A stretch of 64,000 nucleotides of DNA from Marivita hallyeonensis. Its GTDB lineage: Bacteria > Pseudomonadota > Alphaproteobacteria > Rhodobacterales > Rhodobacteraceae. Each line of letters starts with the position of its first letter. Within the stretch, counting starts at the first letter, position 1. The translations under genes and the position numbers were made by a program. Under the pieces are notes generated by a model. That model was not told where the DNA came from. It made no database searches and saw only the letters and a list, made by a program, of their open reading frames with translations. This document shows positions 1 through 7,720 of this stretch, piece after piece. The stretch spans positions 310,001 through 374,000 of the forward strand of contig NZ_FQXC01000001.1 in the NCBI RefSeq assembly GCF_900129875.1, in the 5' to 3' direction.

Positions 1-297
1 GACGGCGACCAGTCCCGGCGCGGCGATCATGGTATGATGACCACTTTCGTCTTCCGCGTCCGCAACATCCCGGCCGCACTCTATAAGGCCATGGGCGGCT
101 TTGCGACGAACGGGGTCAACATGACCAAGCTCGAATCCTACATGGTCGACGGCAGCTTCTCGGCCACCCAGTTCTATGCCGATATCGAAGGCCACCCTGA
201 AGACCCGCCAGTCGCCCGCGCGCTCGAGGAACTCGACTACTTCACAAGCATGCTCGACATCCTCGGAACGTATCCGAGGGATCCCCGGCGAGATTGA
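1..297 (+). CDS. pheA: Prephenate dehydratase, C-terminal part (cut by window start)
   Basis: The open frame runs in from base 1, so only about the last 98 residues are present. They form an ACT regulatory domain with the phenylalanine-binding-type stretch NMTKLESYMV, followed by TQFYADIEGHP, as in alphaproteobacterial PheA. The enzyme makes phenylpyruvate from prephenate in phenylalanine synthesis, and the ACT domain gives feedback inhibition. The catalytic domain lies outside the window. The ATG at 34 is internal to the domain and is not a start. Identity is by motif recognition. Confidence 0.88.
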   Translation, partial: DGDQSRRGDHGMMTTFVFRVRNIPAALYKAMGGFATNGVNMTKLESYMVDGSFSATQFYADIEGHPEDPPVARALEELDYFTSMLDILGTYPRDPRRD

Positions 298-367
298 CGC
301 TTCTCAGATCGTTCCGAATCTGCAATCCTGCAACCTAGGGGTGCAAGATATCGGAGAGGTATGACCT

Positions 368-1000
368 ATGACGAAGCACGTTCTTGCTGCCGCACTGCTT
401 GCAGTGGTTTCAATTCCAACAAACGAGGCCCTTGCGGCCAATGTCGGACAGGATGCAATCGACGCCTGTATCGATCAAATCCGCGCTGTGGGCGGGCCGG
501 ACGGGCAAAGCGGGACCGTGCTGTCCTCCGAATTCTCAGAAGCCAATTCGCTGGTCATGTTCCGCGACAGCGGTGAAACCGTGTGGCGCTGCCTTGTCTC
601 GAACGACGGGGTCGTGGCGGATCTTTCCGTCGCTCAGGCCGCAGATGATGGCGACGGCGCCATGGCGGGCGCTCCGAGCTCCGCCGGATCAGGCTCGGAA
701 CGCGTATCGTTTCCGGCAGGTGCGTCAGGCACAGAGCTGACCGGATCGCTACTTCCGCAGGAAAGCCGCCGCTATCTCCTCGGTGCGAATGCGGGACAGA
801 CCCTTTACGTGCGTGTCGCAGCCAACGGTCCCGACATGACCTATGTGATCTTCAATCCCGATGGATCGGTTCTGCTTGATGAAACAAGTGCCTCCAACGA
901 ATACCGCGGGGAGCTTTGGCAGTCGGGCGACCACATGGTCGAGGTCTACAACATGGCGAACGGCGCGCAGTCCTACGACGTGATCTTTGGGATTGAGTGA
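368..1000 (+). CDS. Secreted protein of unknown function
   Basis: A 210-residue protein with a clear Sec signal peptide ending near ALA-A (residue about 24), so it is probably periplasmic. After a region with two cysteines it has a Gly/Ser/Ala-rich linker (about residues 95-115) and a beta-rich C-terminal domain containing SRRYLLGANAGQ and YNMANGAQSYDV, which resembles the pre-peptidase-type beta-sandwich domains of exported proteins. A GAGAGG ribosome site precedes the ATG. I cannot name it; it may be part of a small envelope set with the next three genes. Confidence 0.7.
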   Translation: MTKHVLAAALLAVVSIPTNEALAANVGQDAIDACIDQIRAVGGPDGQSGTVLSSEFSEANSLVMFRDSGETVWRCLVSNDGVVADLSVAQAADDGDGAMAGAPSSAGSGSERVSFPAGASGTELTGSLLPQESRRYLLGANAGQTLYVRVAANGPDMTYVIFNPDGSVLLDETSASNEYRGELWQSGDHMVEVYNMANGAQSYDVIFGIE

Positions 1001-1037
1001 CGCGGTTCTTTTTCGAGAACGGACACAGGAGACACGC

Positions 1038-1337
1038 ATGACACATGTCACAAGAATAGCGTTTGCAACTGCTGCGCTTGCCGCGGTCGCAGGGTGCGTG
1101 GAAACCACGGAAACTGTCGGTCAGCCTGCCGTCGGAAGCGCAAGCGACCTTTCGGCATTCGAAGGCGCGCGCGCCGGTCAGGCCGAGATGGGCATACAAA
1201 ACCTTGGTTACGAACTCATCCGCACCGAGGGTCTCACCGCGTACTGGTTCAATCGCGAGACGGGTGCCTGCGCGGAAATCACAACATCTGATGGTCGGTA
1301 CAGCGACGTGACGATGCTGCCTGCTGAGGATTGCTGA
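1038..1337 (+). CDS. Small putative lipoprotein
   Basis: A 99-residue protein with a short hydrophobic signal and a lipobox (VAGC, Cys at about residue 20), so it should be lipidated and membrane anchored. The start at 1038 is chosen because it has an ACAGGAGA ribosome site and puts the signal peptide at the N-terminus; an upstream in-frame start at 987 would bury it. The mature part is short, with two further cysteines near the C-terminus. The family is not recognised. Confidence 0.7.
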   Translation: MTHVTRIAFATAALAAVAGCVETTETVGQPAVGSASDLSAFEGARAGQAEMGIQNLGYELIRTEGLTAYWFNRETGACAEITTSDGRYSDVTMLPAEDC

Positions 1338-1365
1338 CATTTGTAAGTGGGTCCTCCGGATCGCC

Positions 1366-1596
1366 GTGGTCGCTTACCTCGCGGCACTAATATTGCTCCT
1401 GATCGGAACCTTCGGGCTTTTCGGTCAGGACCGCGACCCTCTGGCCGGCGTCTTTCTCATGCCGCTTGGCTTGCCGTGGGTTCTCTGGATGGATGACCTA
1501 CCAGAACCGCTTTTACCCTGGGCCGCAGCGCTGGCGCCTGTGATCAATCTCGCGCTAATCGCGGCGCTGTGCCGGCGTTTCGGGCGTCGGTCATGA
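1366..1596 (+). CDS. Small membrane protein
   Basis: About 76 residues with two or three hydrophobic helices and a basic C-terminus (CRRFGRRS). The GTG at 1366 is the first plausible start; the frame stays open slightly upstream, so the start is uncertain. No family is recognised. It lies 28 bases after the lipoprotein gene and 18 bases before another small membrane protein, suggesting co-transcription. Confidence 0.5.
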   Translation: MVAYLAALILLLIGTFGLFGQDRDPLAGVFLMPLGLPWVLWMDDLPEPLLPWAAALAPVINLALIAALCRRFGRRS

Positions 1597-1614
1597 AAAC
1601 CTGAAGGAAATGCC

Positions 1615-1791
1615 ATGACACATGATCTCGTCCACGCAGTGATCACCGGAGCTCTCGTGTTTTCGGTAATGATGGGCTTGCAGAAAGCGGGTCTCTACAA
1701 GCCCCACAAGGAAGGCGGCCCGAGATGGAGCTGGCCTTTGTTCTTCGGGGTCGCCGTATCGGTCTTCATCCTGAACCTGATTTGGCCATAA
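1615..1791 (+). CDS. 58-residue membrane protein
   Basis: A short frame from ATG 1615 to TAA 1789-1791 preceded by a GAAGGAAA ribosome site. The product has two hydrophobic segments (about residues 7-20 and 40-57) separated by a charged loop with KPHKEGG, a two-helix hairpin. Function is unknown. It is the last gene of the plus-strand run before the convergent ogt gene. Confidence 0.6.
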   Translation: MTHDLVHAVITGALVFSVMMGLQKAGLYKPHKEGGPRWSWPLFFGVAVSVFILNLIWP

Positions 1792-1820
1792 GGTCAGGGT
1801 GGGGTTGCGAAGACCCTGCG

Positions 1821-1843
1821 GCGAAAACCGAATGCGGTTTCGC
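1821..1843. terminator. Hairpin between convergent genes, possible terminator
   Basis: The arms GCGAAAACCG and CGGTTTCGC pair with one bulged A around an AATG loop. It sits 30 bases after the last plus-strand gene. No T-run follows on either strand, so intrinsic termination is only a guess. Confidence 0.35.
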
Positions 1844-1867
1844 ACAAGAAAGACGCGGTAACGCCAG

Positions 1868-1905
1868 TTTGCAAAGCTTAACGCGCTGTTAACCGAGTTT
1901 GCAAA
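1868..1905. promoter_or_regulatory. CtrA-type box flanked by two TTTGCAAA palindromes
   Basis: TTAACGCGCTGTTAAC at 1878-1893 is an exact TTAA-N7-TTAAC CtrA full site. It is flanked almost symmetrically by identical palindromes TTTGCAAA at 1868-1875 and 1898-1905. It lies between two convergent gene ends, not upstream of any gene I can see. The CtrA consensus is established for alphaproteobacteria; occupancy here is inference. Confidence 0.45.
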
Positions 1906-1927
1906 ATTAGGTCCGGATCGGACCCAT

Positions 1928-1945
1928 TGTTTCGCGCGCGAAACA
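1928..1945. promoter_or_regulatory. Perfect 18-bp palindrome resembling a ParB/RepB site
   Basis: TGTTTCGCGCGCGAAACA is a perfect palindrome. It shares TGTTTC...GAAACA with chromosomal parS, but the centre is two bases longer. Its inner 16 bases fit the GTT-N4-GC-N4-AAC pattern of repABC-plasmid centromere sites. Only one copy was noticed in the window. Confidence 0.4.
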
Positions 1946-1974
1946 TTTTGCGCCCAGGAAGATCCGTTTTCATG

Positions 1975-2433
1975 TCAGATCAAAAGCCCAGCCGCCCCTT
2001 CGTGGCGCAGGAGCGCCACTTTGGTTTCGATCCCGCCGCTGCCTGAGTATCCGCCGAGCCCATTGGCGCCGAGGACCCGGTGGCACGGAATGATAATGGG
2101 CAAGGGGTTGCCGCCGCAGGCCTGACCGATGGCTTGCGCCGGGACGCCAAGCTGTTCTGCCAGGTCGCCATATGTTCGCGTCTCGCCAAACGGAATGCCT
2201 GCCATCGCGGCGCAGACTGTTTGCTGGAACTCCGAACAGCGCAGCCGGATCGGCACCGTGAACTCCGTCAATTCACCGGCGAAATACAACTCCAGCTGCT
2301 CGATCGCTCGGCGCAGGATCGGCGTGTCGTCCATCCCGCCCTTGCGCCACTCAAGCGCCAGTACACCGCTTGTTCCGGCAATCGCCGTCAGGTCACCGAC
2401 CGGGGAGGGCATGGACCGTTCAAACCGACTCAT
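1975..2433 (-). CDS. ogt: Methylated-DNA--protein-cysteine methyltransferase
   Basis: A 152-residue suicide repair protein that takes O6-alkyl groups from guanine onto its own cysteine. The active-site PCHRV motif is at residues 116-120 (Cys117), preceded by the winged-helix recognition region with FGETRTYGDLA (about 82-92). Length fits the stand-alone Ogt/AGT form without an Ada N-terminus. The ATG overlaps the stop of the upstream DUF3253 gene (ATGA), so the pair is probably translationally coupled. Confidence 0.95.
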   Translation of the reverse strand: MSRFERSMPSPVGDLTAIAGTSGVLALEWRKGGMDDTPILRRAIEQLELYFAGELTEFTVPIRLRCSEFQQTVCAAMAGIPFGETRTYGDLAEQLGVPAQAIGQACGGNPLPIIIPCHRVLGANGLGGYSGSGGIETKVALLRHEGAAGLLI

Positions 2434-2696
2434 GCAGGCAGGCCCAAGCGGATCGGGCCCTTGGCAATGACCGGATCGACCGGCTTCCCTTTTTGTGTCG
2501 CTCGCAGCGAAAGGTCTGCCGCAACGCGACGCACGTCCGGCATCAAGGGTCGCCAGTCCGCCGCCAATCGCCGGGCTGCTTCGGATGGACAGAAGGTCTT
2601 GCCGCTCCCGCGCTGGTGCGCGAGGTCCAGAAGGACGTCGGCGATTTCGGCATCACTCGGGCCCAAAACGCCGTCTTTCCACGGTGACACGCCCAT
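2430..2696 (-). CDS. DUF3253-family small protein
   Basis: An 88-residue reading whose C-terminal 75 residues have the DUF3253 pattern: an N-terminal helix, then GKTFCPSEAARRL, DWRPLMPDVR, and TQKGKPVDP...GPIRL near the end. Such proteins look like small winged-helix proteins of unknown role. The ATG at 2696 lies inside the 3' end of the phosphatase gene (about 44 bases overlap in another frame); a GTG two codons later is also possible. The much longer frame upstream to 3005 is only a shadow. It overlaps ogt by 4 bases. Confidence 0.7.
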   Translation of the reverse strand: MGVSPWKDGVLGPSDAEIADVLLDLAHQRGSGKTFCPSEAARRLAADWRPLMPDVRRVAADLSLRATQKGKPVDPVIAKGPIRLGLPA

Positions 2697-3141
2697 TCGC
2701 GTCGGCGCGCGCGATGAAAAGGTCGCCATAGTCGAGGGGGGCTGGTTGGGGCAGCGAGAAACTGTCCCAGATGCTTTGGATGTTGCCCTTGTTGCCGATC
2801 CAGATAACCGATCGCCCGACGGCCTCCCGCGCGAGGCGTGGGGCCGGGTTTTCCTGCGGACGACGTTCGATGGGCAGACCGCGGGCGTCAGACAACGGCG
2901 CCGCGGTATCGAGATTGCGCTGAATGCTGGGGCTGTAGATCGCGTCGAGCGGATCGCCCTCAAGCGCCGCCACCAACGCCCGCGAACGTTCAAGTCCCTT
3001 GGCATTCAGGTTCTCGCCGTCCCGGTCGCTGTGCCGGACAACGATCAGCGTCGTGTTGGGGGCAAGGCGGACGGACCCCGGCGTGGTGCACCCTGCGACA
3101 GCAAGCGCGGTGAGCGATGACAGAAAGAAGCGGCGGTGCAT
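2653..3141 (-). CDS. Histidine phosphatase family lipoprotein
   Basis: A 162-residue protein with a signal peptide and lipobox (AVAGC, Cys at about residue 18), then a short phosphoglycerate-mutase/histidine-phosphatase fold: the catalytic RHS(D)RDGENLN motif begins near residue 36 (RHG in most family members, here RHS). The YSPSIQRNLDTA segment near residue 70 is the second conserved block. It lies 55 bases after ileS on the same strand. The substrate is unknown. Confidence 0.75.
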   Translation of the reverse strand: MHRRFFLSSLTALAVAGCTTPGSVRLAPNTTLIVVRHSDRDGENLNAKGLERSRALVAALEGDPLDAIYSPSIQRNLDTAAPLSDARGLPIERRPQENPAPRLAREAVGRSVIWIGNKGNIQSIWDSFSLPQPAPLDYGDLFIARADANGRVTVERRRFGPE

Positions 3142-3196
3142 GTCGGCCTCCGGCGTTTCCCGAAGCCTAATCCACCGCCGCCTTTTCGATCAAGGG

Positions 3197-6103
3197 TCAG
3201 CCCAAGGCCTCGTTACAGCGGCTGCAGGTGCCGGGGTGCTGGTGTCTGCCCACATCCGGCAGAATTTTCCAGCAGCGCTGACACTTCTCGCCCTCGGCCT
3301 TTTCGAACACCACGCCCACGCCATCGACTTCCGGCATCCGGAACGCTTCGGCCGGGGCCGGGTCGCCGGTCAACTGGATGGCGGAGGTGATGCAGATGTC
3401 GTCGAAATTGACCGATTTCAGCGCGGCGAGCATCTCGGCATCCTCGATATGCACCACCGGGGCCGCCTCAAGCGACGCGCCGATCACCTTGTCCGTGCGT
3501 TGCACCTCCAGCGCGGCGGTTACGGCGCGACGGGCACGGCGTACCTTGGCCCATTTCGCAGCGAGCGCTTTATCGCGCCAATCTGCGGGCGTCTCGGGGA
3601 TGTCCTGCAAATGGATCGACGAGTCCTCACCCGGGAAGCGGTCAAGCCAGACGTCTTCCATCGTGAAAACCAGCACAGGCGCGAGCCACGTGGTCAGGCG
3701 GTGGAACAGGATGTCCATCACCGTCCGCGCGGCTCGGCGGCGCGGGGTGTCGCCGTCACAATACAATGCGTCTTTGCGGATGTCGAAGTAGAAGGCGCTG
3801 AGTTCCACCGTGCAGAAGTTGAACAACTGCTGGAACACACCCTGGAAATCGTAGGCGTCGTAGCCTTTGCGCACGACCTCGTCGAGTTCCGCCAGACGGT
3901 GCAGAACGTAACGCTCCAATTCCGGCATGTCCGCGGGGTCAACACGATCCGCTTCGCTGAAATGCGACAGAGCACCCAGCATGAACCGCATCGTGTTGCG
4001 CAGACGGCGGTAGCTGTCGGCGACGCCTTTCAGGATCTCTGGACCGATCCGCAAGTCAGCGGTGTAGTCGGCCTGCGCCACCCAGAGCCGCAGGATGTCC
4101 GCGCCGTATTGCTTGGTCACGTCCTCCGGCGCAACGGTATTGCCGAGCGACTTGGACATCTTGTTGCCCTTCTCGTCGAGCGTGAAGCCGTGGGTGAGCA
4201 CGCCGCGATAGGGCGCGCGGCCCCGCGTGCCGCAGGCTTGCAGCATGGACGAGTGGAACCACCCCCGGTGCTGGTCGGTGCCTTCGAGGTAAAGATCGGC
4301 CAGCCCGTCCTCGGACCCATCCTCACGGTCGCGCAGAACGAAGGCGTGAGTCGACCCGCTATCGAACCAGACGTCGAGGATGTCGAACACCTGTTCCCAG
4401 TCGTCCGGATTGTAGTCATTGCCCAGGAACCGCTCTTTCGCGCCATGCTTGTACCATGCGTCCGCGCCTTCGGCTTCGAATGCCTCAAGCACCCGCTTGT
4501 TCACCGTTTCGTCGCGCAACAGGAAGTCGTCGTCGGTGGGCAGCGCGCCTTTCTTGACGAAACACGTCAGCGGCACCCCCCACGCGCGCTGGCGCGACAG
4601 CACCCAGTCGGGACGCGCTTCGATCATCGAATAAAGACGATTGCGCCCGGTCTGCGGGGTCCATTTGACCAGTTGGTCGATAGAGGTCAGCGCCCGTTGG
4701 CGGATCGTCTTGCCGTAGGTGTCCTGCCCGTCGCCCACTTCCTTGTCGATGGCGGCAAACCATTGCGGCGTGTTGCGGTAGATGACAGGAGCCTTGGAGC
4801 GCCACGAGTGCGGGTAGCTGTGGGTCATGCGGCCACGCGCGAGCAAGCCGCCCACCTCGACCAGCTTGTCGATCACGGCCGTGTTGGCCTTGCCTTCCTT
4901 GCCCTTGTGGTCGAGCACCTTGAGGCCCGCGAAGAACGGGACGTGCGGCAGAAACTCGGATTCCTCGCCCACATTGTGCGTCATTCGGTCCATCCAGCCG
5001 CGCGCGACGAAGGCGTCGTAGTCTTCCTGACCGTGGCTTGGCGCGGTGTGGACGAAACCGGTGCCCGCATCGTCGGTGACGTGATCGCCGTCGATCATCG
5101 GGACCTCGTAGTCCCAAAACCCTTCCGCTCCTTCGGCACCGTGGAACGGGTGGATCAGTGACAGCGCGCCCAATTCGTCGGCGGACACATCGCGCAGGCG
5201 GCGGTACATCGTTGGCTCCAGACGGGCTTTGGCGAGAACGTCTTCGGCCAGAGCGTCGGCCAAAAGGTAGCGATCTCCGATCCGCGCCCAGCATTCCTCA
5301 GGACGGCCTGTGACTTCGTACAGGCCGTAGGAAATGGTGTGGTTGTATGCGACGGCCTTGTTCGATGGGATTGTCCAAGGTGTCGTCGTCCAGATAACAA
5401 CCTTAACGCCTTGCAAATCACCCGTTCCGTTGGTTGCTTTGAACGGCACCCAGATCGTATGGGATTTGTGGTCGTGATACTCGATCTCGGCCTCGGCCAG
5501 CGCGGTCTTTTCCACAGGCGACCACATCACGGGTTTCGACCCCTGATACAAAGTGCCGGTCATCAGGAACTTCTGGAATTCCTCCGCGATGATCCGCTCG
5601 GCGCGGTAGTCCATCGTGAGGTAGGGCTTTTCCCATTTACCGGTCACACCGAGGCGCTTGAATTCGTCGCGCTGGATGTCGATCCAGCCCTCGGCGAACT
5701 CGCGGCACTCCTGCCGGAACTCGACCACGTCGACGTCGTCCTTGTTTTTGCCCTTGGAGCGGTACTTTTCCTCGATCTTCCATTCGATGGGCAGACCGTG
5801 ACAGTCCCAGCCGGGGATGTAGCGCGCGTCGCGGCCCATCATTTGCTGTGAGCGGACGACCATGTCCTTGAGGATCTTGTTCAGCGCGTGGCCGATATGA
5901 AGGTGGCCGTTGGCGTAGGGCGGGCCGTCATGAAGGGTAAAGGGCTGGCGTCCGTTGGCCTTGTCGCGCAGGCGGTCGTAGATGCCCATCTTCTCCCATC
6001 TCTCAAGCCATTCGGGCTCGCGCTTGGGCAGGCCCGCGCGCATGGGGAAATCGGTTTTGGGCAGGTTCAGCGTGTCTTTATAGTCAGGTGTTTCGGCGCA
6101 CAT
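3197..6103 (-). CDS. ileS: Isoleucyl-tRNA synthetase
   Basis: A 968-residue class I aminoacyl-tRNA synthetase that charges tRNA-Ile. The HIGH motif is at residues 69-72 and KMSKS near residue 648; the editing (CP1) domain lies between, with the usual GWDCHGLPIE block near 110. A C-terminal zinc finger (CQRC ... CSRC) is at about residues 945-965, giving the standard bacterial length. It is followed on the same strand by the phosphatase, DUF3253 and ogt genes. Confidence 0.98.
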   Translation of the reverse strand: MCAETPDYKDTLNLPKTDFPMRAGLPKREPEWLERWEKMGIYDRLRDKANGRQPFTLHDGPPYANGHLHIGHALNKILKDMVVRSQQMMGRDARYIPGWDCHGLPIEWKIEEKYRSKGKNKDDVDVVEFRQECREFAEGWIDIQRDEFKRLGVTGKWEKPYLTMDYRAERIIAEEFQKFLMTGTLYQGSKPVMWSPVEKTALAEAEIEYHDHKSHTIWVPFKATNGTGDLQGVKVVIWTTTPWTIPSNKAVAYNHTISYGLYEVTGRPEECWARIGDRYLLADALAEDVLAKARLEPTMYRRLRDVSADELGALSLIHPFHGAEGAEGFWDYEVPMIDGDHVTDDAGTGFVHTAPSHGQEDYDAFVARGWMDRMTHNVGEESEFLPHVPFFAGLKVLDHKGKEGKANTAVIDKLVEVGGLLARGRMTHSYPHSWRSKAPVIYRNTPQWFAAIDKEVGDGQDTYGKTIRQRALTSIDQLVKWTPQTGRNRLYSMIEARPDWVLSRQRAWGVPLTCFVKKGALPTDDDFLLRDETVNKRVLEAFEAEGADAWYKHGAKERFLGNDYNPDDWEQVFDILDVWFDSGSTHAFVLRDREDGSEDGLADLYLEGTDQHRGWFHSSMLQACGTRGRAPYRGVLTHGFTLDEKGNKMSKSLGNTVAPEDVTKQYGADILRLWVAQADYTADLRIGPEILKGVADSYRRLRNTMRFMLGALSHFSEADRVDPADMPELERYVLHRLAELDEVVRKGYDAYDFQGVFQQLFNFCTVELSAFYFDIRKDALYCDGDTPRRRAARTVMDILFHRLTTWLAPVLVFTMEDVWLDRFPGEDSSIHLQDIPETPADWRDKALAAKWAKVRRARRAVTAALEVQRTDKVIGASLEAAPVVHIEDAEMLAALKSVNFDDICITSAIQLTGDPAPAEAFRMPEVDGVGVVFEKAEGEKCQRCWKILPDVGRHQHPGTCSRCNEALG

Positions 6104-6533
6104 GTGGGGCGTCCTCAGAATGCGTATCGGTCAGATGTGAGAGGATCGGCGCGGGTGTCCATACGCCTTGTCCCGGCGGCTCGTGTCGTCAGAGCGCCGG
6201 GCATGTAATTCGAATAATGATCGCATATGCGTACATCATGGCGGGGCTTATAGGGTTGCGTGAACCATACGTCCAGAGGGCGACGCCCGGCCAAAACCCG
6301 CGCAAAACCGGGGCTTGTCATGAGTGGGACTTCGCCGGGTGACGTCCGTGAAGGAAAAGCCGCCAAAACATGCCGATCCTGATCTGCGAATCCAGCCGGA
6401 AATGGCCGGAATCCCGGGTCGTGTGCGTTGTGAATGGCCCCGCTTTTGACCGGGGTCATACTCGCTCTTGTCCGGCGGGTGTGGCCGAATACGTCGGCAC
6501 GCCGCGCCATGGTAAGAGAGAAAGGACATGCCC
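6104..6533. other. 430-bp divergent intergenic region
   Basis: The region between ileS (minus) and a small plus-strand gene should carry both promoters. I see a palindrome CGCATATGCG at 6222-6231 on the ileS side and TGACC-GG-GGTCA at 6447-6458 about 75 bases before the plus-strand gene, a possible operator. No convincing coding frame, tRNA or riboswitch was found. Confidence 0.4.
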
Positions 6534-6821
6534 ATGTCTTACGAGTCTGACTATCGCTACCGAGAGCAGGCTGGCAAAAGCGCCGGTCGGGCGGAACGGC
6601 ACCACCCCATGGATTTGCCGTCAGGCGGCGGGTCTGCCAAAGGTCTGCTGATCGCCGCCATCGCCATTGTCGCATTCATTGCCTTCGTCGCGCTGGTCTC
6701 GGTCGGCGGCGGGTCTGACGGCACTGCGCCGTCGGTCGACGGCGAAACCACGCAAACCACACCCGAAGCCGGGACGGCCATCGAAACGGCGCCGACAACA
6801 GCCCCCGCAACGGGCGAATAG
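6534..6821 (+). CDS. Small single-pass membrane protein
   Basis: A 95-residue protein: a polar N-terminus of about 35 residues, one transmembrane helix (LLIAAIAIVAFIAFVALV), and a Thr/Pro/Ala-rich tail. The ATG at 6534 is preferred over 6528 because the AGAAAGGA ribosome site is then correctly spaced. No family is recognised. Confidence 0.6.
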   Translation: MSYESDYRYREQAGKSAGRAERHHPMDLPSGGGSAKGLLIAAIAIVAFIAFVALVSVGGGSDGTAPSVDGETTQTTPEAGTAIETAPTTAPATGE

Positions 6822-6953
6822 AAGGGCACGGCCGGGAACGCGTCTCGCCCGGTCCGGTGGGTCGGGCGGGACTGAAGAAGGATTTACGGACGATGGCGCG
6901 ATGCCCGATGGGGGCTGCCAATCCCCTGCCACCACTGCACGGCTTTTCTACCC

Positions 6954-7676
6954 TTAGATGTTGAACAGTGTCCCCACGAAATACGCGATGAGCGCGGCGA
7001 TGCCGCCAATGAAAAACGTCTCCAGTCCAGAGCGCCACCACGGCGAGAGCGACCACTTGGATTTGTAGGCCCCTATGGCAAAGAAGGTGGCCATCGTGGC
7101 GACCGTTGAGATGGTGAACGCGTTCTGCAATCCGAACAGGAACGGCAAGAGCGGAATCATTCCGGCGATGAGAAACGCGATAAAGGTGGCCCAGGCGGCG
7201 CGGAGCGGGTGCGGGTCGACCGAGGCGAGACCGTATTCGCCCTCCATCATGAACTGAACCCAATGCTCTCGCTGCTGGCTGATCTGCTCAACGGCGCTGT
7301 CCAAGGGGTCACCTGAGAGGCCCTTGCGTCGAAGGATCTCACGCAGTTCGCGCTTTTCGCCGTCAGGGTGCAGACGTATGTGGTTGTGCTCCACCTCGCG
7401 CAGGCGCTTTGCGTCATCGATCTCTGCCTTCGTGCCGGAATAGTTTCCGGCCGCCATGGAGAACCCGTCGGCCAGAACGTTGGCAATTCCCAGCGCGATG
7501 ATGACCCACGGGCTGAGCCCTGCGCCCGCCACGCCCGCCACGATGGCGAAGGTCGTGACCGACCCGTCGATGCCGCCATAGACAATGTCGCGCAGATAAC
7601 CTCTGCCTTCGGGGCGACCGATGCGGGCTTCGATTTCGGCCTGACTGTGGCCGTGTTCTGTCAGTTTATCGTCCAT
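6954..7676 (-). CDS. VIT1/CCC1-family metal transporter
   Basis: A 240-residue integral membrane protein of the vacuolar iron transporter (VIT/CCC1) family. It has the first-helix DIVYGGIDGSVTTFAIVAG block and the second-helix NVLADGFSMAAGNY block, a charged cytosolic metal-binding loop rich in Glu (about residues 85-145), then three further helices. Relatives export Fe(II)/Mn(II) across membranes. It is encoded 45 bases after the DUF2339 gene on the same strand. Confidence 0.88.
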   Translation of the reverse strand: MDDKLTEHGHSQAEIEARIGRPEGRGYLRDIVYGGIDGSVTTFAIVAGVAGAGLSPWVIIALGIANVLADGFSMAAGNYSGTKAEIDDAKRLREVEHNHIRLHPDGEKRELREILRRKGLSGDPLDSAVEQISQQREHWVQFMMEGEYGLASVDPHPLRAAWATFIAFLIAGMIPLLPFLFGLQNAFTISTVATMATFFAIGAYKSKWSLSPWWRSGLETFFIGGIAALIAYFVGTLFNI

Positions 7677-7720
7677 GAGGGCAGAGTGCGGAATGCGGCT
7701 TCGCTCCGCTTTGCGCTACA

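Noticed and set aside
1928-1945. Calling the 18-bp palindrome a chromosomal parS outright
   Set aside because: Chromosomal parS is TGTTTC-ACGT-GAAACA; here the centre is two bases longer and only one copy was noticed, so it is listed only as resembling a ParB/RepB site.
2999-5161. Very long plus-strand open frame opposite ileS (and similar long frames opposite argD/argF, hupS and hupL)
   Set aside because: These are GC-rich antisense shadows; the real genes on the other strand have clear family motifs.
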